Made by a program: the position numbers and the translations under genes. Below the pieces are notes generated by a model that searched no databases, was not told where the DNA came from, and saw only the letters and a program-made list of their open reading frames with translations. A DNA stretch of 64,000 nt from Acinetobacter lwoffii (lineage in GTDB: Bacteria; Pseudomonadota; Gammaproteobacteria; Pseudomonadales; Moraxellaceae): positions 1,612,001 through 1,676,000 of the forward strand of contig NZ_CP077369.1 of NCBI RefSeq assembly GCF_019048525.1. The letters run 5' to 3'. This document shows, piece after piece, positions 1 through 8,420 of the stretch; the first letter of the stretch is position 1; every line of letters starts with the position of its first letter.

Positions 1-77
1 CAAATGCTAGTCATAGCACTCATGTAACTCTCTCTATTTACTACTCACAATCAATAATCTGAATCAGCATGCATATC

Positions 78-112
78 GCCATACCCGACCTCGTGTCGGG
101 TATGGCTTTTTT
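78..112 (+). terminator. Rho-independent terminator upstream of the YqaJ gene
   Basis: A perfect 12-bp stem (78-89 with 95-106) encloses a 5-nt loop and runs into six T residues. It ends a transcript coming from left of the window, or acts as an attenuator, because the next gene begins only 46 bp later. Confidence 0.75.
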
Positions 113-157
113 ATGCACTTCTTTTTTACAAAAACTGAAATTTATAAGGATAGAACC

Positions 158-1216
158 ATGAATCAAATCGCACCGATTTCAAATCAGACTGTACAGGCAG
201 GTGTTCAAACTGCATTAAATCCATTAACTACACCTAAACGAGCTAGTTCTGCAAAACGCTTAGTCAACACCAAAGATATGGCGTATCAAGATTGGCTTGA
301 AGTTCGTAAACAAGGCATTGGCAGCAGTGATGCAGCAACAGCATGTGGCTTAAATCCCTACATGTCCATGTTAGAGCTTTGGCTGATCAAAACAGGTCGT
401 CAGACTCAATCCATTGAAGATGAAAGTTCAGGTGTAGCACCGCTGTATTGGGGCAAACAGCTCGAACCTTTAGTGGCTGAGTATTACAGCATGCACACCA
501 ATAATAAAGTTCGTCGAGTCAATGCTGTATTACAGCACCCTGATCCTGATAAGCATTTCATGTTAGCAAACTTGGATTACTCTGTTGTAGGAAGCGACGA
601 AGTTCAGATTCTTGAATGCAAAACAGCAGGTGAGCATGGAGCAAAATTGTGGCGTGATGGTGTGCCTTTATACGTGCTGTGTCAGGTACAACATCAACTG
701 GCGGTGACTGGTAAACAGGCAGCGCATGTTTGTGTCTTGATCTGTGGGCATGAAACCAAGATCTTCAAAGTGACACGATCAGAATCCGTGATTGAACATA
801 TTGTTCAAGCAGAACGATATTTCTGGGAATGCGTGGAAAAGGATACACCACCATCCGTGGATGCAAGTGAATCCGCAGCTAAAGCGATTCAACAACTTTA
901 TCCAGCGCATGTACCTTTAACCGTAGAGGATCTCTCGCAAAATGAAAATGCCAATTTGATGTTCGACAAGCTCATCAAAATGAAAGAAGAGATTCAGCAT
1001 CAGCAGGAACGTTTTGATCAGCTTAAACATGAAATTCAGATGATGATGCAAGACAAGGAAAGGGCAGTCTTTGCAAATGGCTCAGTAGTCTGGAAGAAAG
1101 CGAAGGACTCCATCAGTCTCAACACCAAGGTATTGCTTCAGCACCAGCCTGAACTCATCGAGCTTTATCCACTTGAAAAGCAGGGCAGTCGTCGATTTAA
1201 CATCTATACCGACTAA
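158..1216 (+). CDS. YqaJ-family phage-type recombination exonuclease
   Basis: This is a 352-residue member of the YqaJ/lambda-exonuclease fold (PD-(D/E)XK superfamily). Such enzymes process double-stranded DNA ends for phage-style single-strand annealing. The N-terminal part has the typical R-KQGIGSSDAA block; the catalytic core is visible as NLDYSV followed by ILECKTA (Asp, then Glu-x-Lys), and a Tyr-x-x-Gln-type helix (VLCQVQHQLAVTG) follows. The C-terminal third is predicted helical and rich in Glu, Gln and Lys. The ATG at 158 is chosen over an in-frame ATG at 113 because AAGGA lies 8 bp upstream of it. The gene sits with a Gp3-like protein and an AlpA regulator, a layout of phage-derived or integrative elements. 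A single-strand annealing partner, if present, must lie left of the window. Confidence 0.85.
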   Translation: MNQIAPISNQTVQAGVQTALNPLTTPKRASSAKRLVNTKDMAYQDWLEVRKQGIGSSDAATACGLNPYMSMLELWLIKTGRQTQSIEDESSGVAPLYWGKQLEPLVAEYYSMHTNNKVRRVNAVLQHPDPDKHFMLANLDYSVVGSDEVQILECKTAGEHGAKLWRDGVPLYVLCQVQHQLAVTGKQAAHVCVLICGHETKIFKVTRSESVIEHIVQAERYFWECVEKDTPPSVDASESAAKAIQQLYPAHVPLTVEDLSQNENANLMFDKLIKMKEEIQHQQERFDQLKHEIQMMMQDKERAVFANGSVVWKKAKDSISLNTKVLLQHQPELIELYPLEKQGSRRFNIYTD

Positions 1217-1413
1217 GCCCTATTTACACAGCACCAAATCAAAAATTCACAAAAATCGCTCCCCGCTCTCTACCCTTCGGTAGAGAGCAAATCGGTCGCG
1301 ATCTCTGTAGCACTTTATCTGGCTCTACATTCTTTGGGTAACTTATTTGGTCCTTGTTCCGACCTACATAGATAGACCCAAATTTGTAAGGTAATACATT
1401 AAGGAATATCAAT
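1217..1413 (+). promoter_or_regulatory. Structured leader upstream of the Gp3-like gene
   Basis: This 197-bp gap holds several possible RNA stems: a 9-bp perfect hairpin (1265-1273 with 1280-1288, loop CCTTCG), a 7-bp long-range pairing (TTTGGGT at 1333-1339 with ACCCAAA at 1376-1382) and a GGTC/GACC stem inside it. None is followed by a T tract. A ribosome binding site (AAGGAA) precedes the ATG at 1414. It could be a cis-regulatory leader or a small RNA; the function is unknown. Confidence 0.4.
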
Positions 1414-2298
1414 ATGATTAAAGGTTTAGCAATTACTCCTCCAATACTCGGACGGATCAGTATTGGTCGGATGGTTGAAAAGAATGGCAAACGCCTACCG
1501 GAAAAGGATGACCAGTTCACTATTACGTCCCAGATTCAAAGCAAAGAAGGCTGGGTCAAACATCCATTAGATGATCAGCTTCGAGCTAATATTCCCAATC
1601 AAAAGCTACGCTCAATCCCCGTCAGAATGATTTTTAATGATCCTGATTTGAGCTTGCGCGCTGAATACACCTTATTTGACCGACAGACCGGACGGCCTGT
1701 GTGTGTCGGTAATGGAGAAACCTGCCAGCGTTTAACCAATCAAGGCGTAGAGCAGCATCCCTGTCCATCCCCTGATTTATGTCCATTGGCTCAAGGTGGC
1801 AACTGCAAACCTTATGGACGTTTACATGTGAACCTGGATGAATCAGATGAGTTTGGCACCTTCATCTTTAGAACTACAGGCTTTAACAGTATCCGGACTT
1901 TGGCTGCACGGCTGAGTTATTACCAAGCAGCTTCAGGAGGTTTATTGTCTTGTCTGCCTTTGCAACTGACTTTAAGAGGAAAAAGCACCACGCAAAGCTA
2001 TCGTCAGCCGGTCTACTACGTGGATCTGACTTTAAGGGAGGGTATTAGCCTGAATGAAGCCATTATTCAGGCGAAGCAAATTGATGAACAGAGCAAGCAG
2101 GCGGGGTTTTATCAGGAAGCTTTAGACTTTACCGCAAGGAAGGGTTTTGGGAATGGAAGGATGGATGTGGATATGGAGGAAGGCTTGGAGGTAATTGAGG
2201 AGTTTTATCAGCCTGTTGAAGGCCTGCAGATTGAGGAAAATCAGACTGAATTTAATATTCAGCAGGGATTGAAAGGATCAGTGACGGCTTTGAATTAA
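1414..2298 (+). CDS. Gp3-like / putative metal-binding recombination protein
   Basis: This 294-residue protein resembles the Gp3-like family, whose founder is a phage recombination directionality factor; Acinetobacter homologues are usually described only as 'hydrolase or metal-binding protein'. Evidence is the N-terminal opening IKGLAITPPILGRISIG, the RSIPVRMIFNDP block near residue 70, and a cysteine cluster around residues 98-134 (C-x6-C, then PCPSPDLCPL and GNCKPYGRL) likely to bind a metal ion. The last 60 residues are acidic and probably flexible. It follows the YqaJ exonuclease and precedes AlpA, which fits an excision or recombination role in a mobile element. The assignment is by motif pattern; a direct activity cannot be inferred. 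Confidence 0.65.
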   Translation: MIKGLAITPPILGRISIGRMVEKNGKRLPEKDDQFTITSQIQSKEGWVKHPLDDQLRANIPNQKLRSIPVRMIFNDPDLSLRAEYTLFDRQTGRPVCVGNGETCQRLTNQGVEQHPCPSPDLCPLAQGGNCKPYGRLHVNLDESDEFGTFIFRTTGFNSIRTLAARLSYYQAASGGLLSCLPLQLTLRGKSTTQSYRQPVYYVDLTLREGISLNEAIIQAKQIDEQSKQAGFYQEALDFTARKGFGNGRMDVDMEEGLEVIEEFYQPVEGLQIEENQTEFNIQQGLKGSVTALN

Positions 2299-2330
2299 AT
2301 CGAATAGGGTAAAACCTTACGAGATTGCCG

Positions 2331-2369
2331 TATCTCATGAGCGAGTTGCTCGAAATCATGAGATAGGAG
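2331..2369 (+). promoter_or_regulatory. Hairpin directly upstream of the alpA ribosome binding site
   Basis: A 10-bp inverted repeat (2331-2340 with 2356-2365, arm TATCTCATGA) encloses a smaller CGAG/CTCG stem. The Shine-Dalgarno GGAG (2366-2369) begins at the base of the stem and the ATG is at 2378. Such a structure could act as a DNA operator or modulate translation. Confidence 0.45.
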
Positions 2370-2377
2370 TAAACATC

Positions 2378-2608
2378 ATGAATGCCTTTGTAGGTCAGAC
2401 TTTTCAGATGAACCAATTTATTAGCATCAAACAAGTCGTAAATTTTGTTGGTGTGGGGCGTTCCACCATCTATGAAATGATGGATGAGAACTCACCTTAT
2501 TATGATCCTACTTTTCCGAAGAAAGTAAAAATCACCAAGAACCGTATCGGCTGGTCAGCTTATGAGATCCATCAATGGATGGAAAATAAGTTGGCGAGCC
2601 GTGAATAG
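2378..2608 (+). CDS. AlpA-family helix-turn-helix regulator / excisionase-like protein
   Basis: This is a 76-residue small DNA-binding protein of the AlpA/MerR-like winged-helix type found on P4-like and other integrated elements, where it activates integrase genes or helps excision. The signature is FISIKQVVNFVGVGRSTIYEMM followed after a short wing by FPKKVKI and IGWSAYEIHQWMENK. Length and layout match the family. TAGGAGT lies 8 bp before the ATG. A strong terminator follows the stop codon, so this is the last gene of the leftmost module. No integrase is visible in the window; its partner would be left of position 1. Confidence 0.88.
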   Translation: MNAFVGQTFQMNQFISIKQVVNFVGVGRSTIYEMMDENSPYYDPTFPKKVKITKNRIGWSAYEIHQWMENKLASRE

Positions 2609-2609
2609 A

Positions 2610-2637
2610 AAGGGAGCAAAAGCTCCCTTATTTTTTT
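2610..2637 (+). terminator. Rho-independent terminator after the AlpA gene
   Basis: An 8-bp perfect stem (AAGGGAGC with GCTCCCTT) with a 4-nt A loop is followed by A and seven T residues, immediately after the stop codon at 2608. Confidence 0.9.
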
Positions 2638-2680
2638 GTTTTCTTGTAGACTAAAATGTCTTTTAGCCTAAGTGTCTGTA

Positions 2681-3265
2681 ATGAAAACAATAGACTACTA
2701 CAATAAATATGCAGAAGAATTTACAGCTTCAACTTTCAAGGTTGAAATGGAAAGCCTTTACGTACCATTTTTAAGGTATTTACCGGAACAAGCATCTATT
2801 TTGGATTTGGGCTGTGGTTCAGGACGAGATACTTTGGCTTTTAAAGATAAAGGCTATCAAGTTGAGGCAATAGATTATTCTGCTGAGCTGGTTAAGAAGG
2901 CCAAGGAGCTGACCGGCATTGAAGTACGTCAACAAAGTTTCTATGAATTAAATGACAGTGAAAAGTACGATGGTATTTGGGCCTGTGCTTCCCTTTTACA
3001 CTGTGACAGAGATCGTTTACCTGAAGTGATGGGGCGCATATTCAAAGCACTAAAGCCAAATGGTGTATGTTACATGTCTTTTAAATATGGCAATACAGAC
3101 CGTGAGAAAGACAGGCGTAGCTTTACTGATTTAGATGAAGCGCAAGCTCGAGAATTAGTGGATCAGTTGGAGGGGGTTAAGGTATTACAACAATGGAAAA
3201 CCGTAGATAAACGCCCTGATCGTGATGAAGAATGGCTGAATGTACTTTGGAAAAAACATGCCTGA
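2681..3265 (+). CDS. Class I SAM-dependent methyltransferase
   Basis: This 194-residue enzyme has a Rossmann-type SAM-binding core. Motif I is ILDLGCGSGRDTLAF (about residues 42-56), followed by the acidic loop VEAIDYSAELVKKA, and later the ALKPNGVCYMSFKYG segment typical of this class. It belongs broadly with the TehB/UbiE-like methyltransferases; the substrate is not predictable. The ATG at 2681 is used; an in-frame GTG lies 9 bp earlier. Its 3' end overlaps the next gene (HNH nuclease) by 8 bp, so the two are translationally coupled and probably work together, perhaps as a modification/cleavage pair at the edge of the defence operon. That functional link is inference. Confidence 0.8.
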   Translation: MKTIDYYNKYAEEFTASTFKVEMESLYVPFLRYLPEQASILDLGCGSGRDTLAFKDKGYQVEAIDYSAELVKKAKELTGIEVRQQSFYELNDSEKYDGIWACASLLHCDRDRLPEVMGRIFKALKPNGVCYMSFKYGNTDREKDRRSFTDLDEAQARELVDQLEGVKVLQQWKTVDKRPDRDEEWLNVLWKKHA

Positions 3266-4274
3266 TTTTATTCCTACAGCGCAGGAGCAGCTTAAGTTCC
3301 TTAAAAATATTCAGCTGATTTTACAGTCAGGTAGTTTTAGCAGTACCTATAAATTTGCGTTACTGATTAGCCTTAGCCGATTGGCTATTGAAAAAGGTGA
3401 AGACTCAGGCCAGAGCCTATCACTTGAGTATACAGAGATTGCTGAAAAGTTTATTGAGTTGTATTGGAAGCAGGCTGTGCCATATACCTTTAATGATCAA
3501 GGGCAGCTGATCTTGAATCAAAACAATGGTAAGCAGGCAGCTATTTTGAAGCGGATAATTGAGCATAGAAAAAATTATTCATCACTTGGGGTGTTAAGGC
3601 GAGATTGTTTGGTATGGTTGACGCTACTTAACGAGGTAAAAAGCACTATTAAAAAAATGCCTGTAACTTTCCTACAGAACATTAATGGTCAAAATTTTGA
3701 GTTTTTATATCAGCTAGATCAGTGTGGAAAGCAACTCATTCTTCTTCCTAAAGTCATGTATTGCTTGCGACAGTTTAGTGAAATTATTGAAGAGCTATGT
3801 CAGAAACGATGGATTGACTATATTCGTAAGAATAGTAGCAATTCACCAATCTTGAATAAATTGCCAAACCTTGAACAATTTATGTTTGAGCCGAGTCGGA
3901 ACCAGTTAAATGCGGTAGCGAATGTGTTGGTCGAGCTACAAGATTGCCAATGTTTCTATTGCAATAAACCGATGAGACAAGGCAATTATGCAGTCGATCA
4001 TTTTATCCCCTGGTCAATGTATCCATCGGATACAGGCCATAACTTTGTGTTGGCGGATTCAAGTTGTAATTCGAAGAAAAGTAATTTGCTCGCATCAGAT
4101 GAGTTTTTACATAAGTGGCGGGAGAGGAATGAAGAACAGGATTTAATTATTGTGGATCGAATTTCTGTACTGGGGTTCCTGACAGATAAGGAGCGATCGC
4201 ATAAGGTAGGTGATTGGGCTTATAGGCAAGCTAAGGAAAATGGTTATGTTACATGGAATGCCAAAAATAGCTAA
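3258..4274 (+). CDS. HNH endonuclease domain protein
   Basis: This 338-residue protein has an alpha-helical N-terminal region (about residues 1-225) with no motif I recognise, then an HNH nuclease domain. Two zinc-type cysteines (CFYC near 233-236) lead to the catalytic AVDHFIPWSMYP block, then NFVLADSSCNSKKSN. The Asp-His, Asn and Cys/Lys spacing fits an HNH fold. The gene starts inside the preceding methyltransferase gene (8-bp overlap, ATG at 3258). Nuclease plus methyltransferase suggests a small restriction-modification-like unit or a partner of the downstream defence genes. The specificity is unknown. Confidence 0.8.
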   Translation: MPDFIPTAQEQLKFLKNIQLILQSGSFSSTYKFALLISLSRLAIEKGEDSGQSLSLEYTEIAEKFIELYWKQAVPYTFNDQGQLILNQNNGKQAAILKRIIEHRKNYSSLGVLRRDCLVWLTLLNEVKSTIKKMPVTFLQNINGQNFEFLYQLDQCGKQLILLPKVMYCLRQFSEIIEELCQKRWIDYIRKNSSNSPILNKLPNLEQFMFEPSRNQLNAVANVLVELQDCQCFYCNKPMRQGNYAVDHFIPWSMYPSDTGHNFVLADSSCNSKKSNLLASDEFLHKWRERNEEQDLIIVDRISVLGFLTDKERSHKVGDWAYRQAKENGYVTWNAKNS

Positions 4275-4354
4275 AGTCTTATAAGTTTAAAGCTTAAATG
4301 TAATTAATATAAACATAATGAAAGAGTTATTTTAAATAATCAATGGGGGGAATC

Positions 4355-7300
4355 GTGATTTTAATTGATAATAAGACTGAAACGGTAAGTGAAAAGCTGA
4401 AGGAAATTGATAGTAAAGATGCTACCTTATCGATGCAGTCAAGTAAATTCACGATCTATGCCTTTGATGCTTTAAGAAAAGAATTATCTGCTATTAAAAA
4501 ATCAAGAATACTTCTCTCCCAGTCACATGAGGATATGCAATCATTAGTAGGTTGTGAAAAAGATACTGTACTGATAAATCGACTAGATCAAAAAAGAATG
4601 GCCCTGAACTGTTTTGATTGGATTAATAAGAATCATGTGGAAATAGCTACCAATCTGCGTGCTCCTGAATCTAATAACATTATTTGTATTCAAAAAGAAG
4701 AAGCTATATCTGCGATTTATGGAGATGCTTCTTTTAGTCCAGAGGGGTTGGGTGAAATAACTCCACTAAAACAGCAAATGATTACTTATACGGATGATGC
4801 TGAACTTGCTCATCGAGTCTTAGAATGGTTTAGAAATCTGTGGGATGATGAAGAAAACCTAATTAATATTAAAAAAGAAATTGTCCAAAAAATTGAAAAT
4901 TTAGCAAAAGATCAATCTCTAGAATATATCTACCTACTGACGTTATTTAATATTTTTAACAATTTTCTAGGTGATCTTGATCAAGAAAAATTATTGAGAA
5001 GTAAGACCGGCTTTAAGGATTCAATTGTCTGGAGTAAGCTTTTTAAATTCCAAAAGGATGGTGTCGTTGGGGCAATTGAAAAGCTTGAAAAATTTAATGG
5101 TTGTATCATTGCTGATAGTGTAGGGCTTGGTAAAACATTCGAAGCTTTAGCTGTAATTAAGTATTATGAATTACGTAATGATCGCGTTTTGGTTCTATGT
5201 CCTAAAAAATTACGTGATAACTGGACGATGTACACCATTAACGATAAACGCAATATCTTAGCTGAAGATCGCTTCAATTATGACGTTTTAAACCATACAG
5301 ATCTGACACGCACAAAAGGCTTTTCTAGTGAAATTAACTTAGAAACCTTGAATTGGGCGAACTATGATCTTGTAGTGATTGATGAATCACATAATTTTAG
5401 AAATACACCGACGAAAGTGACTGGCAATAGTCGATACGAAAAATTATTAAATGATGTGCTGAGAGCTGGTGTTAAGACAAAAGTATTGATGCTTTCAGCA
5501 ACGCCAGTAAATAACAGAATGAACGATTTGAAAAATCAAATTGCATTCATTACAGAAGGGCGTGATGTTGCTTTTATAGATCAGGGCATTAAGAGTATAG
5601 AAAGGACTTTAATGCTGGCTCAGAAGCAGTTCAATCAATGGGTGAAACTACCAGTCGATGAGCGAACGACTGCAAATTTGCTAGACAGTATGAGCTTTGG
5701 TTATTTTAAGCTTTTAGATATTGTCACGATTGCTCGCTCGAGAAAGCATATCGAAAAATATTATGGTGTTGAGGATATCGGTAAATTTCCTGAACGTCTA
5801 AAACCTAAAAATATTTATGCTGATTTAGATCTTAAAGAAGAATTTCCACCACTTAAAGAAGTGAATAAAACAATACGACGACTGACTTTGGCGGGATACT
5901 CGCCCCTGAAGTATGTCAGAAATGATAAAAAAGAAGAATATTCTCGTAAATATGATAAAGCTGTTGGGGGCGGTAAAGGGGTCTTTAAGCAGATTGACCG
6001 TGAAGAAAGCTTAATTCATTTAATGCGCGTTAATTTATTAAAGCGTATGGAAAGCTCGATTCATTCGTTTACGCTTACTGTTTCAAAGTTAGTTAATCAA
6101 GTGACAGGTCTTTTGGATAAAATTGATAAACTACAACAGAGTGATATTGAGGCTTTAAATATCGAAGACATCCAAGATATAGAGTTTGAGTCTGCTGAGC
6201 TTGAACCTTACATGATTGGTAATAAAACGAAAGTTCTTTTGAAAGATATGGATTTGATCCGCTTTAAGCAAGATTTGACAGCAGATCAAATATTCTTAAC
6301 CTCTATCTTGCAGACTGCACAAGAAATTGATATTTCAAGAGATGCGAAGCTTCAAAAGCTCAAACAGGAAATCCTATTTAAAATCCAAAATCCTATTAAT
6401 GCAGACAACAAAAAGTTAATCGTATTTACTGCTTTTGCAGATACTGCTAATTACCTTTATAAAGAGCTCTCATCTTGGGCGCTAAGTACCTTAGGGATTC
6501 ACAGTGGTCTAATTACTGGCAGTGGAACGAATAAAACAACGCTAAAAAGTTTAGGAACGGATCTCAATACCTTGCTTACAACCTTTTCCCCAATATCGAA
6601 AGAACGCAATAAAACCAATATTTCTGAGACAGATGAACTAGATTTACTTATCGCAACTGACTGTATTAGTGAAGGACAAAACTTACAAGATTGTGACACC
6701 TTGATTAACTATGATATTCATTGGAATCCAGTCAGAATTATTCAACGATTTGGACGTATTGATCGTTTGGGCTCTAAGAACTCACAAATACAATTAATTA
6801 ATTTCTGGCCCAATATGGAATTGGATGAATACATCAATCTTGAAGCGAAAGTTTCAGGACGTATGGTGTTATTAGATATTTCAGCAACGGGTGAAGAAAA
6901 TGTGATTGATCCAAATAATGTTGAAATGAATGATTTGGAATACAGAAAAAAGCAATTACAGCAACTTAAAGATGCAGTCGTCGATTTAGAAGATATGGCA
7001 GGTGGGATTTCACTTACTGATTTAACGTTAAATGATTTCCGCTTAGATCTATCGAATTATCTGAATACGCCAAATAACTTACAAACGTTAGAGGAAATGC
7101 CTTTTGGATTGTTCTCAGCTATATCCCTTCGACAATTTAAAGAGAGCTATGATATTCCGAAAGGAATTATTTTCTGCTTGAAAAGTTTAAAAACAGGGAA
7201 AGATGCTTTGCAAATTAGTGACCACTATCCTTTGCATCCTTACTTTTTAGTGCATGTTAGTTTTGATTTAGACATTGTTCATCAATATACACAACTCAAG

Positions 7301-7570
7301 CAGATTCTAGATATTTTTAAATTAGCATCTTTAGCTAAAGTTCAAGTCGATCAAACGGCGTACCAACAGGTCAATTTAATGACTAAACAGGGACAGGATA
7401 CGACTTTATTTAAAAAAATGCTGGTCAAAGCAATTGAGAGTATAGAAGGGAAAAGTGAGGAGAAAGGAATCGAAAGCTTATTCCATAAAGGGGGTACTGT
7501 GCTATCAGCCTCAGGTAGTCAAAACCTGGAAGATTTTACAGTGGTGTCCTATTTGGTTATTACGGATTAA
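4355..7570 (+). CDS. SNF2-family helicase/ATPase of the type III-like defence operon
   Basis: This large protein (about 1071 residues) is a superfamily 2 ATPase of the SNF2/RapA-like type. Walker A is IIADSVGLGKT (about residue 255), motif II is VVIDESHNF, motif III is MLSATPVNN, and the C-terminal RecA lobe has LIVFTAFADT, LLIATDCISEGQNL and IIQRFGRIDRLG (motifs V and VI). The N-terminal 200 residues contain a PLD-like-looking segment I cannot confirm. I prefer the GTG at 4355, preceded by GGGGGAA as in the next gene, over an ATG at 4343 that lacks a ribosome binding site. It heads an operon with DUF4391, two Mod proteins, DUF262 and Res, so it probably translocates on or remodels DNA during anti-phage defence. 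Confidence 0.88.
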   Translation: MILIDNKTETVSEKLKEIDSKDATLSMQSSKFTIYAFDALRKELSAIKKSRILLSQSHEDMQSLVGCEKDTVLINRLDQKRMALNCFDWINKNHVEIATNLRAPESNNIICIQKEEAISAIYGDASFSPEGLGEITPLKQQMITYTDDAELAHRVLEWFRNLWDDEENLINIKKEIVQKIENLAKDQSLEYIYLLTLFNIFNNFLGDLDQEKLLRSKTGFKDSIVWSKLFKFQKDGVVGAIEKLEKFNGCIIADSVGLGKTFEALAVIKYYELRNDRVLVLCPKKLRDNWTMYTINDKRNILAEDRFNYDVLNHTDLTRTKGFSSEINLETLNWANYDLVVIDESHNFRNTPTKVTGNSRYEKLLNDVLRAGVKTKVLMLSATPVNNRMNDLKNQIAFITEGRDVAFIDQGIKSIERTLMLAQKQFNQWVKLPVDERTTANLLDSMSFGYFKLLDIVTIARSRKHIEKYYGVEDIGKFPERLKPKNIYADLDLKEEFPPLKEVNKTIRRLTLAGYSPLKYVRNDKKEEYSRKYDKAVGGGKGVFKQIDREESLIHLMRVNLLKRMESSIHSFTLTVSKLVNQVTGLLDKIDKLQQSDIEALNIEDIQDIEFESAELEPYMIGNKTKVLLKDMDLIRFKQDLTADQIFLTSILQTAQEIDISRDAKLQKLKQEILFKIQNPINADNKKLIVFTAFADTANYLYKELSSWALSTLGIHSGLITGSGTNKTTLKSLGTDLNTLLTTFSPISKERNKTNISETDELDLLIATDCISEGQNLQDCDTLINYDIHWNPVRIIQRFGRIDRLGSKNSQIQLINFWPNMELDEYINLEAKVSGRMVLLDISATGEENVIDPNNVEMNDLEYRKKQLQQLKDAVVDLEDMAGGISLTDLTLNDFRLDLSNYLNTPNNLQTLEEMPFGLFSAISLRQFKESYDIPKGIIFCLKSLKTGKDALQISDHYPLHPYFLVHVSFDLDIVHQYTQLKQILDIFKLASLAKVQVDQTAYQQVNLMTKQGQDTTLFKKMLVKAIESIEGKSEEKGIESLFHKGGTVLSASGSQNLEDFTVVSYLVITD

Positions 7571-7584
7571 GAGGGGGAATAAAA

Positions 7585-8379
7585 ATGAGTTTACTCGATG
7601 ATTTTTTGAATCAGTTAAATATCCCTGAAAAATGCAAAGTAGATAAGACCGTCTTTAAGAAACTATTTGAACAGGCAAATGATGGTCATAAAAATATTTT
7701 AGATGCAAAAGATAGAGAATGTTTAAAAAAGGATATATCCAAAATTACGTGGTTATATAGTTTTAAACCGAGCACGCTCAACATTCCTGTGTACCAAACT
7801 GAAATTCGTGAATATTTAGAAGTCGCGGTCTTACTGGTGGAAGTCGAGGATAAAAAGAACATAGAAAGGATTCAGCAGTTTTTTAATCGTTGTATTCCTT
7901 ATCCATTAGTGATCTTATTTCATTTTAAAAATGAAGAAGAGGATTGCCTCAGTTTTGGTGTAATCCATAAGCGTACCAATCAGTCTGATAATGAAAAATG
8001 GGTACTTGAAGAAAGTATCATTTCATCTTGGCTGAATTCAGCACAATTGTCGGTAGTGGAGCAGAAATTTTTAGAAAGCATGCAACTATCTCAGTTATCA
8101 TTCCAAAGCTTTTATCATTTTTATGATTCGATAAAAGCACGCCTAATTGCCTTACAATGTGCAAGATATAGTGGCTCTTTTGAGCTTTCATCACAGGATG
8201 ATCATCTCTCCACAGAGAGTCGTGCGAGTGCTTTGAAAAATTTAATTGAATTGGAAAAAAGACAAGTAGAAATCTCCAATAAATTAAAGAAAGAAAAGCA
8301 GCTAGGTCGACAGGTTGAGCTTAATGTTCAGCTACATAAGCTGAAAGATGAAATTCAGTCGATTGTTCGTTGTATATAG
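7585..8379 (+). CDS. DUF4391 domain protein
   Basis: This 264-residue protein fits the DUF4391 family. Visible features are the early ITWLYSFKPSTLNI segment, a central hydrophobic strand PYPLVILFHFK and a C-terminal Lys/Glu-rich coiled coil (about residues 215-260, LEKRQVEISNKLKKEKQ). The family has no established activity but recurs between SNF2-type helicases and type III Mod genes in defence islands, which is exactly its position here: 14 bp after the helicase and 41 bp before the first mod gene. It may be an adaptor binding one of these partners; that is inference from context. GGGGGAA precedes the ATG by 6 bp. Confidence 0.8.
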   Translation: MSLLDDFLNQLNIPEKCKVDKTVFKKLFEQANDGHKNILDAKDRECLKKDISKITWLYSFKPSTLNIPVYQTEIREYLEVAVLLVEVEDKKNIERIQQFFNRCIPYPLVILFHFKNEEEDCLSFGVIHKRTNQSDNEKWVLEESIISSWLNSAQLSVVEQKFLESMQLSQLSFQSFYHFYDSIKARLIALQCARYSGSFELSSQDDHLSTESRASALKNLIELEKRQVEISNKLKKEKQLGRQVELNVQLHKLKDEIQSIVRCI

Positions 8380-8420
8380 ATTTCGAGTCATCCCAATTTT
8401 TAAACTTTGAAGTAATGGTT

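Noticed and set aside
1239..1520. Minus-strand 93-codon frame
   Set aside because: It overlaps the Gp3-like start and the structured leader, has no recognisable motif and runs against the operon.
4343..4354. ATG at 4343 as start of the helicase gene
   Set aside because: No ribosome binding site precedes it, while GGGGGAA lies just before GTG 4355, as it does before the next gene's start.
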